This document shows, one piece after another, positions 21,678-31,779 of a stretch of 64,000 bases of DNA. Below the pieces are notes generated by a model that saw only the letters and a program-made list of their open reading frames with translations, searched no databases and was not told the origin of the DNA. The stretch is from positions 609,263-673,262 of the forward strand of contig CACVBU010001376.1 of assembly GCA_902728285.1 (NCBI GenBank), given 5' to 3'. Numbering within the stretch: position 1 is the first letter of the stretch; the number at the start of each line of letters is the position of its first letter. The position numbers and the translations under genes were made by a program. The stretch is from Clytia hemisphaerica. Lineage: Eukaryota; Cnidaria; Hydrozoa; Leptothecata; Clytiidae.

Positions 21678-23001
21678 CTGTAGGCTGGTCTTCAAAATAA
21701 AAAATCAAACATAAAGAAATACATACCAAAGTTACCAATCAATCAGTAAATTGTACTCTCCCTATCACTTCACATATTGTTGATGTATCAGAAATTAAAA
21801 AAAAAAAACTTTAACGGTATAGTCATCACTAAAAAACTAATTAGCATGCTTTCCACAAAGATATCCAAATTAAAACAACTTTTGTGTGCTCGCGAATTGT
21901 TTTGATCACATGACTTGAAGTGTAATAGAGTTGTAAAATTTTAATAATGGACCCAAGAAATTTTGCATGCGTTTCATGTGTTGTGTAATTACAGTAATTA
22001 CTTCTCATTTGGCTGTTTTATATTGAAATAGTTTTGCAATGTTTATTGAACTTATAGTTTGATGGATGAACTTGTTTGATAAGAATAATAATAATAATTT
22101 CATTCAAGGTTTGTTTAATTACTTTACAGATCCGGTGTCGAAATAAGAAGACGCATGTCGAGATAGACAAATCTACTAGTGATTGATGATAATCGAAGGT
22201 GGTCAATAACCACGTATCGATTTTGTCAAATTATGGCATTTTCTTCTACGATTTCTGATTTGTTCAATCTTTTCGATTACTCTTGATCATATTGAATACC
22301 TTTGATTGTATCAAATATTTTTCCTGTAGCAGCGCGTTGGAATCTGAAACTGAGTTTATCATGCCCAATAAAAGCATGCGATCCACGTGCAAAAACCACT
22401 TTTGTTTTCCCCCACCAATTAAAATGCGGGATATGAGTTATTTGAGGAAACTCAGGGCAAACACACACAAAATGGCAGCAAAATTCAACCTATTCTAAAT
22501 GATATTTCATGATTGGAAAGTCTATGAGCTTGTTTTTTAGTCAGTATTTTCTTTCTATTGTTGTCATTTTTTTCCTGTTTTCAATTTCTCTATAAAAATC
22601 CGATTACACATTCAAAAAGCTAAATTTGGGCATTTACCTTGCCAATGCTGTTAATATTGCCAAACCAATTTCAAGAAAAAGATTTATAGGTTTTCTCAAA
22701 ATTAACTTTCAAATTAGGTACCGTTTAACTTTTTTTTCTCCAAAGCTTTGTTTCAGATTGATTGTCACGATTGAATTTTTATTCAAACGATAGACCATTT
22801 CCTGCAAGACATAGGGAGAAAAGGAAAAAAAAACTTAGTTGGGATTTATAAGATTTTGTTACCGAAGCTCTTCAAATGAAAAAAACCAACAAACAAACCA
22901 AAATCACCCTAAAGTAATAAAAACCTCATAACTATTGCATTTTGTTGGAAAATAGTAAACCATAAATCACTTCATTCAATGAAATTTAGATTAATAAAAA
23001 A
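21678..23001. other. Spacer upstream of kinase 1
   Basis: No element ends or credible exons were recognised. A possible splice acceptor (tgaaatttag) lies 12 nt before the kinase 1 start, hinting at a leader intron. Confidence 0.4.
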
Positions 23002-24513
23002 ATGAAGTTGAAGGTTGATTGTGGCAATTATATAAATGAGCTTGACTTGCATCAACAACTGGGTAAAGGAACCTTTGCTACAGTATATAGGGCAACAGAT
23101 AATCGTGGAAAACCATTTGCTGTCAAGATAAGTGAGTGTATTGATTCCACAACCTTTGTGACTGCATTTCAAGAGATTCAAATCCTTATGTCAGTGAAGC
23201 ATACAAATATTGCTCGAATGTATGCATTCGATTTCAACCAAAATAAAGCTGTATTAGTAATGGAATATTGTGATGGCGGTAATTTGAATAATCGTCTGCA
23301 CTTCAAAGTTGTTGATGAACTCAAAGTGGTATGGATGAGCCAGCTAGTTGAAGCAATTCAATACCTTCATCAAAAGAAAATTGTACATCGAGATCTTAAA
23401 CCAGAGAATGTGCTATTGAGCAATGACAACATCAAGTTGACAGATTTTGGAATTTCACGCTATTTTCTACGGAAAGCTACCAGCAAAGCTGAAGAAAACA
23501 ACTTATCAGAGTATATTGAAGCTTACATGGGTACTTTTGCTGGAACACCTTACTGGATAGCTCCTGAACTATTTGATCATATTTATAGCGAGAAAGCAGA
23601 TATTTTCTCACTTGGAGTTTTATTCCATGCCATATTTGTTGCTGATTTTATTCTGTATACTAATAAAAAGTATTTTGGTACATTTGTGATGCATTATGGG
23701 AAGAAAGTTGGTCTGGGGTTGGCAATGTATGAACAAAAGAATCACAACTTGAAACCAAATTTTGATAAAATCAACTTTAAATTTGAACATAATCGAGTAA
23801 TTGGGGGTATCATTTCAGAGATGTTACAATATGATCCTAATAAGAGGATTTCATTAAATGATGCATCACAAAAGCTGAAAAATATCAGAATTGATAGGAA
23901 CAATAAACGTAAATTAGACAGTGTTGGACAAGTGCCTAAAAGATCAAAACTGAATGAAACCAAAGAATTTCCAAACAGTTCCTATTTGGTTTCAAGTAAA
24001 AATGAAAGTAAGTTTGTTAGTTCAAAACAAACAAGCACACCATTAAAAAACAATTATTATTTGGAAGGTAGCTCTGCACTAAAGGATAGAATAAATACGC
24101 AAAGTAAAAACAACACTAGAAAAAGACAATATGTAGACCATGTTAGTATGGAGAAGGTCAAGGAAAAGGATTCTAGTTCTTTCAAAAAGAAAATTGACCC
24201 CACTGATATTGCTACACCATCAACATCGGATAATAAATACAAGGAAAAATTGGAAAAATTATTCAACTCTTTGCCATATGCTGATACTGTTAAAACCTTT
24301 CTAAAACTTCCTCACGATAACTGGAAAGGAATCTCTGACGAATGTTGTGATTCGATGAAAAAGAATATCAAATGTCAAAACGAGGATAAAAAATCAGAAC
24401 CTTTAATTGATGCATTTGGATGGATTGTCTTTTTCGCTGGCCTTTGGCTCTTGTTTATATATAGTTTTTGGAGTATATTTTTTTCAAACTTATATAAACT
24501 GTTTTTTTCTTGA
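23002..24513 (+). CDS. Protein kinase 1, STK35/PDIK1L-like, C-terminal membrane anchor
   Basis: Ser/Thr-type protein kinase of 503 residues, uninterrupted. The catalytic domain covers about residues 12-295: glycine loop GKGTFATVY (21-29), VAIK-type lysine in FAVKIS (K42), helix-C glutamate (E58), HRDLKPEN (129-136), DFG (148-150), APE (187-189). The segment KYFGTFVMHYGKKVGLGLAM after helix F matches in position the GT-x-VPVGEAL region of STK35/PDIK1L, which is why I place it there. Residues ~300-465 are a basic, Ser/Lys/Asn-rich linker with NLS-like NKRKLD and PKRSK. The last ~30 residues (FGWIVFFAGLWLLFIYSFW and on) form a strong hydrophobic segment ending 6-8 residues from the C terminus, a tail-anchor architecture with the kinase in the cytosol. 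All catalytic residues are present, so activity is expected. First gene of a five-kinase array. Confidence 0.85.
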   Translation: MKLKVDCGNYINELDLHQQLGKGTFATVYRATDNRGKPFAVKISECIDSTTFVTAFQEIQILMSVKHTNIARMYAFDFNQNKAVLVMEYCDGGNLNNRLHFKVVDELKVVWMSQLVEAIQYLHQKKIVHRDLKPENVLLSNDNIKLTDFGISRYFLRKATSKAEENNLSEYIEAYMGTFAGTPYWIAPELFDHIYSEKADIFSLGVLFHAIFVADFILYTNKKYFGTFVMHYGKKVGLGLAMYEQKNHNLKPNFDKINFKFEHNRVIGGIISEMLQYDPNKRISLNDASQKLKNIRIDRNNKRKLDSVGQVPKRSKLNETKEFPNSSYLVSSKNESKFVSSKQTSTPLKNNYYLEGSSALKDRINTQSKNNTRKRQYVDHVSMEKVKEKDSSSFKKKIDPTDIATPSTSDNKYKEKLEKLFNSLPYADTVKTFLKLPHDNWKGISDECCDSMKKNIKCQNEDKKSEPLIDAFGWIVFFAGLWLLFIYSFWSIFFSNLYKLFFS

Positions 24514-25195
24514 ATTGATGTAAATTCTTTTAGTTCAAAATCATGTAATGAATTCCAGTCAAAAATAATAATAATCCTTGCTTGAACTTGTTGTTTTTTT
24601 ATAAAAGCTCTGCACATTGCTTAGCATTCTATTTTTCTGAAAAATTGCTTTGACCTTTACTGATAGTATACCATGATAATGCTTATTTGGTCAAGGGCTA
24701 TCGTTTGCAAAGCTAAGATTGTCTAAAAAGCTTTTATTTTAGAAAATAGTGAAACAAATTTGGCTAATTTTAGGGTTCGAGCCCTAGCAACTTGATTGTT
24801 TATAAAAAATGTGTATATAGATATTATGTATACTACTTAAAAAATACTGCTCTATTTTCTATGATCAATTTACAAAGCCTTGCTACATTCGTTTAGTTGT
24901 ATTTTATTTAACTTTTATTAATTTGTAGTTTGTGAATTATTGTAAAATGACATCATTTGATATTGAAAAATGATCTTTAAAAAATAATTAATGAATAAAT
25001 CAAATTTTTTATTCATTTGCAAGAAATCTGTGATAATTTGGAGAAAACTTTTTGTCATGCTTTACATGTAAATTTGGTACTTTTCAAACACTAGGGGTCA
25101 CAATGAAGTGAGGAAAATCTTTAATTCTGCAAATGGGTTAATAATGTTCTTTATATTTGTTTTAAGTAAAATTAAACAACCTTTAACAAACGGAT
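24514..25195. other. Spacer between kinases 1 and 2
   Basis: About 680 bp, AT-rich, probably the 3' UTR of kinase 1 and promoter of kinase 2; no repeats or frames recognised. Confidence 0.4.
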
Positions 25196-26191
25196 ATGAA
25201 GAAAGGGAATAATTTGCGTCTGAAATTTGGAAATGATGAAGTGTCACTTAAACTCGGAAGGATTTTGGGGCGTGGTACTTTCGGTACAGTAAATTTAGCA
25301 ATTGATAAAAAAGACCGAAAACAATATGCTGTCAAGATGAGCCAGTGTATCGATGGTGCAACATATTTTGCAGCTGCTCGTGAAATTGAGGCTTTGATAA
25401 CCTTATGTCATGCCAACATTGCAAAGATGAAAGCATTCGATTTTCTAAACAATAATGCAGTAATTGTGATGGAGTATTGCGAGGGTGGTGATTTGAACCA
25501 AAGATTATGTCAAGAGGATATTGCTGAGCGTGTTAAACTTGCCTGGATTGTACAACTTTGTGATGCAATGATATATTTACATGAAAAAGGTATGGTGCAT
25601 CGTGATTTGAAGCCACAAAATGTGTTGCTGAGCAATGATCAAATCAAACTGACAGATTTTGGAATCTCAAGATATTACAAAACTGATGGTTTATCTGGAA
25701 ATAATCTGTCAGAATTTCTTGGAACCTTTGCGGGAACACCATACTGGGTAGCTCCGGAAGTTTTCGATCAACGGTATACAGAAACAGCGGACATTTTTTC
25801 TGTTGGAGTGCTTTGTTATGCAATACTCCATCAAGAAAGCATAATTTATGAGAATGAAAGATATTTTGGTATCTTTGTTATTCATAATGGTCGTGAAGTT
25901 GGTCTCGGCTTAGCTATGGTTGAACAAAATCGTGAGATACTTCCCTCCAAAACACACATTGTTGAATCAATAGATAACATTATAGTACAATTGGTAAGAC
26001 GTGACCCACAGGACCGCGTTTCCTTGAAAGATGCAAGGGAGGAGATAGCAGAACAGTTGAGGGAATATCATCTTGTTAATGTAGAAGAGGGTGTTGTTCA
26101 CCGACATGGAATCAGAGCTCATGCATGGACCCTCTTTGACAATTGGCTACCTGCATTTATACCACGTAATAATTTTTGTACCATTCTTTAA
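25196..26191 (+). CDS. Protein kinase 2, STK35/PDIK1L-like, CaaL C terminus
   Basis: 331-residue kinase paralogous to kinase 1. Motifs: GRGTFGTVN (25-33), lysine in YAVKMS (K47), helix-C E63, HRDLKPQN (135-142), DFG (154-156), APE (186-188); the family-specific RYFGIFVIHNGREVGLGLAM follows. The catalytic residues are intact. Compared with kinase 1 it lacks the long basic linker and transmembrane tail; after the domain there are only about 50 residues, ending in NNFCTIL. C-T-I-L fits a CaaX box with terminal Leu, which in animals is preferred by geranylgeranyltransferase I, so the protein may be held to membranes by a lipid instead. The coding region is intronless like kinase 1. A missed 3' exon would remove the CaaL, but I see no convincing donor before the stop. 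Confidence 0.85.
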   Translation: MKKGNNLRLKFGNDEVSLKLGRILGRGTFGTVNLAIDKKDRKQYAVKMSQCIDGATYFAAAREIEALITLCHANIAKMKAFDFLNNNAVIVMEYCEGGDLNQRLCQEDIAERVKLAWIVQLCDAMIYLHEKGMVHRDLKPQNVLLSNDQIKLTDFGISRYYKTDGLSGNNLSEFLGTFAGTPYWVAPEVFDQRYTETADIFSVGVLCYAILHQESIIYENERYFGIFVIHNGREVGLGLAMVEQNREILPSKTHIVESIDNIIVQLVRRDPQDRVSLKDAREEIAEQLREYHLVNVEEGVVHRHGIRAHAWTLFDNWLPAFIPRNNFCTIL

Positions 26192-27043
26192 TTATTTTAT
26201 TGCGTTGAAATCATCATACTCTTTAAGGTCAAACTTTTTATTCTGGCATTTTTGTATACTTGTTGCAAACCATTAAACCAGAAACTTCTTTATTTTGCAT
26301 ATTTTTTAAGGTTACCACAATTAGTAATGTGATTATTTTTTACAGGAAGATAAAAGTTTGCTACATAAGATAAATTAAGCTTAGTCTAGGTACTGCTATA
26401 ATATAATAGATATATTGTTTATGAACAGAAATGCACTTGGTTCTTATAAACGTTATGCTTACAATTATTTTTAAAACTTTATCCCAATTTTAGCACAGTA
26501 TGTTTTATAGTACATATTTTTCTATTGTTTAAGAATTTATCTTTGTAATTTTGATATGCATTGTACATTTTATAGTTTTATAAAGCTCAGAATTTGATAA
26601 TTAAATTATTGAAAGAATTAATACTCGTTATAAAAATCTACTGACGATGCAATGATTATTCCATTTGAAAGATATTTTCCTTCCTACAGCAGAGATTATA
26701 CCAGAATTTTGTTATTTTTCGTGAAAAACCCGAACCGATAAACAAGGTTTGTGAGGAAAACTTACAAACAAACACTATTGTCATATCAATATAAGCCCGT
26801 CAGCTAGGACCTCAAAAGTCCTTTTTTATTGTTCTCTTACTCAACTATTTGTGGCAAAAAACATAAACAAATGTTGTGTGATTCTCCACCACCAAGCTGA
26901 AAGTAAAGTAAATCCAGTAAATTTCTCGTGATTTTCACGCTGAAATTGTTCTTCAAAATATGATTACTTTATTTTTTATTTATTACGTATTATCTGATAT
27001 TCCCTGCAAAATGATTACCCATTTTTTTTCTTCTAGTAGATGA
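26192..27043. other. Spacer between kinases 2 and 3
   Basis: About 850 bp, AT-rich. A strong polypyrimidine tract and acceptor (ttttttttcttctag, ending 27036) sits 8 nt before the kinase 3 ATG, so kinase 3 probably has a leader intron here. Confidence 0.5.
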
Positions 27044-28454
27044 ATGCCTAAAAAGAAAAAAGATACACAGGATATACCTAATGATATGGCCAGTGCAAGA
27101 CAAAGCCTTGTGAATGGCCAGGGTACATCATCTTCTTATGGCAGCACTCAAAGAAATTCACAGATGACTTTTCAAATTCATGATGGTAGAAATGGTACCG
27201 TTCAAGATTTGGTTGTTGTCCAAAAGCTGGGGAAAGGTAGTTTTGGAGATGTTTATAAAGTTGAAGATGAAAGAGGGAAAGCGTTTGCTTTAAAGAGAAT
27301 TTCGTGTAGAATGCCAAGCTATAGTAATGAACAAGCTAAATTGATTCAAGATCTTATCGGAAATGAAATTTTTTCTATGATAAATTTAAGACACCCAAAC
27401 ATTGTGCAATTATATTCTTACGATTTTGAAGGAATAGCAGCGCTCCTTGTAATTGAGTTTTGTCCTGGCGGAAACTTGAATACCCGATTACGTGACCCTG
27501 TCAATATGAAACAAAAGTTTGACTGGATGTCACAATTATTGGAAGCAATGGCTTACCTCCATTACAATAATTTTGTTCATCGAGACCTCAAACCTGAAAA
27601 CGTACTGCTTGGAGATAAAGGGCAGATGAAGCTGGCAGATTTTGGTATCTCCAGAGCCTTTTTAACGCGAGATTTAAAAAATAACGAAGATAGCCTTTCA
27701 GAGTACGAAGAAAAATTTATGGATAAATATGCAGGTACCATGTATTGGATCGCTCCTGAAGTCTTTGATCGAAAATATACAGAAAAGGCTGACATTTTCT
27801 CGCTTGGGGTGATATTCTATGCTATTTTGACAAGGAAATATTTAACTTATCAAGGTGAGTCTTATTATGGTGCATTTGTGAATCATCGTGGGAAAGAAGT
27901 TGGCCTTGGTCTTGCTATGCATCGTTCTGAGAAAACACGCCTGCCTTCCTTTGACGGATTGAAAAGTGAGGCGGAGAAGTTGGTTGTTGGCATGGTGACT
28001 GAAATGTTATGTTTTCGTGAAGAAGAAAGAATAAGTCTTAACCGAGCGCAGAAAGTTCTTGAAGATGCAAAGCACTATTTACAAGAAGATGCCATATCCA
28101 TGAAATCTTCTCATTCAAGAACCTCTTCGTTGTATACTGAAGCTCCTTTCCAAGATGGGCAGGCTGACAAAAAATCCTGCTGTTGTACCTTTCTTGGTGA
28201 GATTTGTTATAAAGACAAGTTGAACAGCAAACATTTTTTGAAATCTGGTCGATTTTCAGACCTTTTTGCAGAGTTTTTTTTACTTCTAAATCTCTTCATC
28301 GAAAACTTCGATTCTTTACCTTTACAATTTCTATGTGTGAAATACCTACCTACTTACCCTACTTCCTTCCTATTTATAAAGAATTTGATTTTCTTTTTCA
28401 GGAACGAAAAACGAGGATGAAAGGAATGAGGAGAAGAAATATTTGGTTCAGTGA
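27044..28454 (+). CDS. Protein kinase 3, STK35/PDIK1L-like, cysteine-cluster tail, two exons
   Basis: Predicted exons 27044-28196 and 28402-28454 (401 residues). Donor CTTG|GTGAGA and acceptor ttctttttcag; the intron is phase 1. The kinase domain spans about 54-345: GKGSFGDVY (63-71), lysine in FALKR (K84), helix-C E108, HRDLKPEN (179-186), DFG (199-201), APE (237-239), and the family signature SYYGAFVNHRGKEVGLGLAM. Catalytic residues are complete. The N terminus starts with a basic PKKKK stretch. After the domain comes KKSCCCTFLG, three consecutive cysteines beside basic residues, a plausible palmitoylation site; the spliced tail is short and very acidic/basic (NEDERNEEKK). If the intron is retained, the frame runs on to 28420 with a hydrophobic tail instead, so tail choice could switch membrane association. 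Shares long near-identical blocks with kinase 4. Confidence 0.85.
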
Positions 28455-29174
28455 GAATTTTGTGTTATCTTTATTTTCTTATTTATAAAAAATGAAATTT
28501 CTTTTAAATTACACAATTCTTTCGAGTCACACACATTATACGCCTCGAGCCCTGAAATCAGCAAATTTCTTTACTATCTCCTGAAGTAAAAACTATATTT
28601 AGATCAACTAACCATGACAAACGGTATAATTATGGTATAATATAATGGATGGTCAAAGCTAATTTCTTTGAAATTGAGATAGAATTCTAAGCAACCTTAG
28701 CCTTGAGCCGAAAATTGGGGTTGCTTATTAAAAATATATAAGTACTATGTAAGTTAAGGGCTCCATTTTTATTTGTTGTGGACCATATCAGATTAAACAA
28801 TTTGAAGGGCTTTCATAGAAGCCAAAATGGAAGGCTGATAAATGTGTTTCTTTAGTTTTACTTCTTTCGTTTGTTTGTATTCAGCTTCTCTTCGTGAATT
28901 CCAGTAAGAAAGCCCTCCTAACTTTATCATTGATGCTCTGAACCAACCGCTTGAAAATTGCTTAGTTGTTTTTCGTCATCTTTACTTTTTAAATGATAAA
29001 TTGTTGAATTTGATGGAGCCAATTTTTTGTGGAATCTTTCGTCTGTACTTTTACACCTTAGTCCACCATCTTGCTACATAGATAATTTAAAATATTGAAA
29101 AACTTTTATTGTAAGGAAATCAGAGGAAATCATTATTGTAGAAAGATTTCATAATATAATTTATAGATAACAGA
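28455..29174. other. Spacer downstream of kinase 3
   Basis: About 720 bp. No exon or repeat recognised before the fold-back element that starts at 29181. Confidence 0.4.
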
Positions 29175-29517
29175 CCTTAGTACGGAAGCCCATTAGTGCC
29201 ATTTAGATTTTCCTTTAATTTTTTAACGACGAAACTAAAAAAATTGACGACGAAACTAAAAAAATTGATGACGAAACTGAGAAATTGACGAAACTGACAA
29301 TAAATTGTTATTTCGTTTCGTCGTTGAAAATTTTGACAACAAAACTACTACAAAGTCAAAATTGACAACGAAACTAAAAATAAATTGTTACTTTGTTTCG
29401 TCGTTGAAAAAAATCGACAACGAAACTAAAAAAAATTGAAAATGGTGGCCCTAATGGTTTCAAAATGCAAATATCATTGATTCTGGTGGATTCTGAAGAT
29501 GGATTTGATAGTTCTGG

Positions 29518-30395
29518 TTAAGGACATGTTTTTTTTTGACTGTACCAAAATGCCGATTTTCAACCAACCCGGTTCAAATCGGCACTAACAGAGACAGCTG
29601 AACCCTTTCTTATCGTTATTCAAAAATAAGAAAATAGATTAGTAGCTCTGTCTGATACTTTTTGTCCGACTTTAATAGCTTTTATGGAACTTAAGATTTC
29701 GCTTGTTGAATCCGGAGTATTTCAGGATGAAAAAAATCATAGCCTATTTCGGATTTATAAAGTCGGCTCTATATTTGGCCTTTGTCGTGTTCAATTTATA
29801 TACGAAACTTATATCAGGGTGTAGCTAAAGGATTGAATTTTCACATCGACCTCTTTTTTTTGGAAAAAACCGGAGGAAAATGGGATCAAATTGATCATTT
29901 TTGAAATCTAGGTGCTAATTCTAATCGTATATATTTTCCTGACAAGTCTATCTATCGGGGAAGTGATTTGAGATTTTTGTTTGGTTGATAAGAAAGGAAT
30001 GAACTAAAGAAAACGGGAATTGTTAAAATGAGTGAAAAATGATTAAAAAAGTCCTTTGTTTGTTTTGATCATAACTCACTCCGGCCTTTAAAAAAATTAC
30101 TCCTCAGGCTATTTTATGATTTTAGGCTACCTCAGGAATGCATAGAAACCTCCTCAGGACCGAATAATGAGTCATGGAGTGAGATATGATCCAAAACACT
30201 CTATGATTAATTAATCCTGAAATACTCCGAATTTTGAGATTTCAAATAGCTCATTTTAAAGCCCTTCCCAAATATCAATACATATCAAAATTTTGGGAAA
30301 ATTCATCATGCGAATGACGAAATAATTAAAATAAAGTGATTTTCACGATTTTCGAAAACCTGATTTTGGTACAGTCAAAAAAAACATGTCCTTAA
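29518..30395. mobile_element. Nested TTAA element, 878 bp
   Basis: TTAA at 29518-29521 and 30392-30395; TIR aggacatgtttttttt and onward through gactgtaccaaaat, inverted at 30362-30391. The TTAA target fits piggyBac-type transposition; its TIR differs from those at 5894 and 13304. Non-coding. Confidence 0.8.
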
Positions 30396-30417
30396 TGCAA
30401 TCCTGGTGAAGAAGCCC

Positions 30418-30916
30418 GTGAATAAGATGCTGGCAATGATGAATCAGAAGATTTTTGGAATCACCGGTGTCAATGGAATCATTTGAACTAATCAATGATG
30501 AAATGAATAGTGCAAATGATGAAATCAATGGTTGATTCTTTCACCCGCACAATGGATTCCATCATCTCATCATGCTACAGCTTTTATTCCATAATCTGCT
30601 CCATTGATTCCATCATTTGCACCATTGATTCCATCATTTGCACTATTGATTCCATCATTTGCACCATTGATTCCATCATTTGCACCATTGATTCCATCAT
30701 TTGCACCTTTGATTCCATCATTTGCACCATCAAAGCTGTAGCATGATGAGATGATGGAATCCATTGTGTGGGTGATAGAACCAACCATTGATTTCATCAT
30801 TTGCACTATTGATTTCATCATTAATTAGTTCCAATGATTCCAATGACACCGGTGGTTCCAAAAATCTCCACCATCACATCCTTATTCTGGTTCATCATCG
30901 CCAGCATCTCATTCAC
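30418..30916. repeat. Hairpin with central 21-bp minisatellite
   Basis: Arms of ~170 bp (for example gtgaataagatgctgg with its complement near 30900, and ccatcatctcatcatgctac with its complement) enclose about six direct copies of ttccatcatttgcaccattg plus one base (30600-30730). The Ile/Asp/Ser/Cys-repeat reading frames across it are artefacts of the 21-bp period. Confidence 0.8.
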
Positions 30917-31099
30917 AAGAAGCAATTTGTTCGACGAAGTAACAATTTTTTTTCATTTTCGTCGTCAATTTTTCATTTTCGTCGTCAATTTTTTAGTTTC
31001 GTCGTCATTTTTTTTCAGTTTCGTCGTCATCTTTTTTAGTTTCGTCGTTAAAAAATTAAAGGATAATCTAAATGGCACTAATGGGCTTCCGTACCTTAG

Positions 31100-31779
31100 T
31101 ACGCAATTTTTTTACAATTGATATATTTTTCATAACGCTTTTTATAATTGTAATTTTTATAGATTAAATTATTACCAGATAGCTGACCATTATTTTTTTC
31201 AGTCTTATGCTTACTTTATACGAGATAACTGAATATTGAAATCAATTTAAATGACTTGGCCTAGTCTGGAGATTCATGCTCTCTAACCAAAACTTACACC
31301 ATCCAAATAAATATCCCATGAGAAGCTACTCAGTGAGAGTATTATGGTATTTATATGTTCCATTTCGAATTTGTTAGCCACTCAAAATTGCGCATTTCCA
31401 ATCAAAACAATTATATCACGTGATTTCAACAATTGTTTAATAGCCAATAGAATTCTGCGCTAGGATCCTGTATTTTCATAAATACTCGGCCTAGTACTGG
31501 CTTTTCTCTGTTTTTCTGTTTAGTCCGGTACATACACACGTCGAAATTTTTTTATATAAACGATGAAGGCCCAGACTCTCAGCTAAACTTTGCTGTACTT
31601 TTTTTCTTATTCTGTTCCCCATATTTTGTCAATACAAATTCGTATTCTTGATCGTTTTTCTAATAAAGTTTCTCTTATCACTTTCAGATTGAATAAGTAA
31701 TAAAAAAACAAATATGAATTTATGGATGTATTATGAATGAGTTAAATGGACCTCATAATCAAATTGGAACAATTAAAAA
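31100..31779. promoter_or_regulatory. Upstream region of kinase 4, putative leader intron acceptor
   Basis: About 680 bp. A polypyrimidine tract and acceptor (ttctcttatcactttcag, ending about 31687) precede the kinase 4 ATG by 93 nt, indicating a spliced 5' leader. TATA-like cataaata (31473) and tatataaa (31552) are present; which is used cannot be told. Confidence 0.35.

Larger units (their letters stand above)
29181..31093. mobile_element. 1.9-kb fold-back element between kinases 3 and 4
   Basis: tacggaagcccattagtgcc at the left is inverted at the right end (to 31093), and ccttag directly flanks both ends (29175-29180 and 31094-31099), a likely target duplication. Both TIRs continue into tandem units of acgacgaaactaaaaaaatt on the left and the complementary cgtcgtcaattttttagttt type on the right. 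It carries two nested structures, a TTAA element (29518-30395) and a hairpin with a 21-bp minisatellite (30418-30916). No transposase gene. Confidence 0.8.

Noticed and set aside
23002..26191. Idea that the kinases are bacterial or viral in origin because two are intronless
   Set aside because: Kinases 3-5 of the same array have GT-AG introns and poly-pyrimidine acceptors, and the motifs are animal-type; intronless coding regions are better explained by tail-exon loss or gain.
30510..30821. Repetitive Ile/Asp/Ser/Cys and Met/Met/Glu/Ser frames on both strands
   Set aside because: Created by the 21-bp minisatellite in the hairpin.
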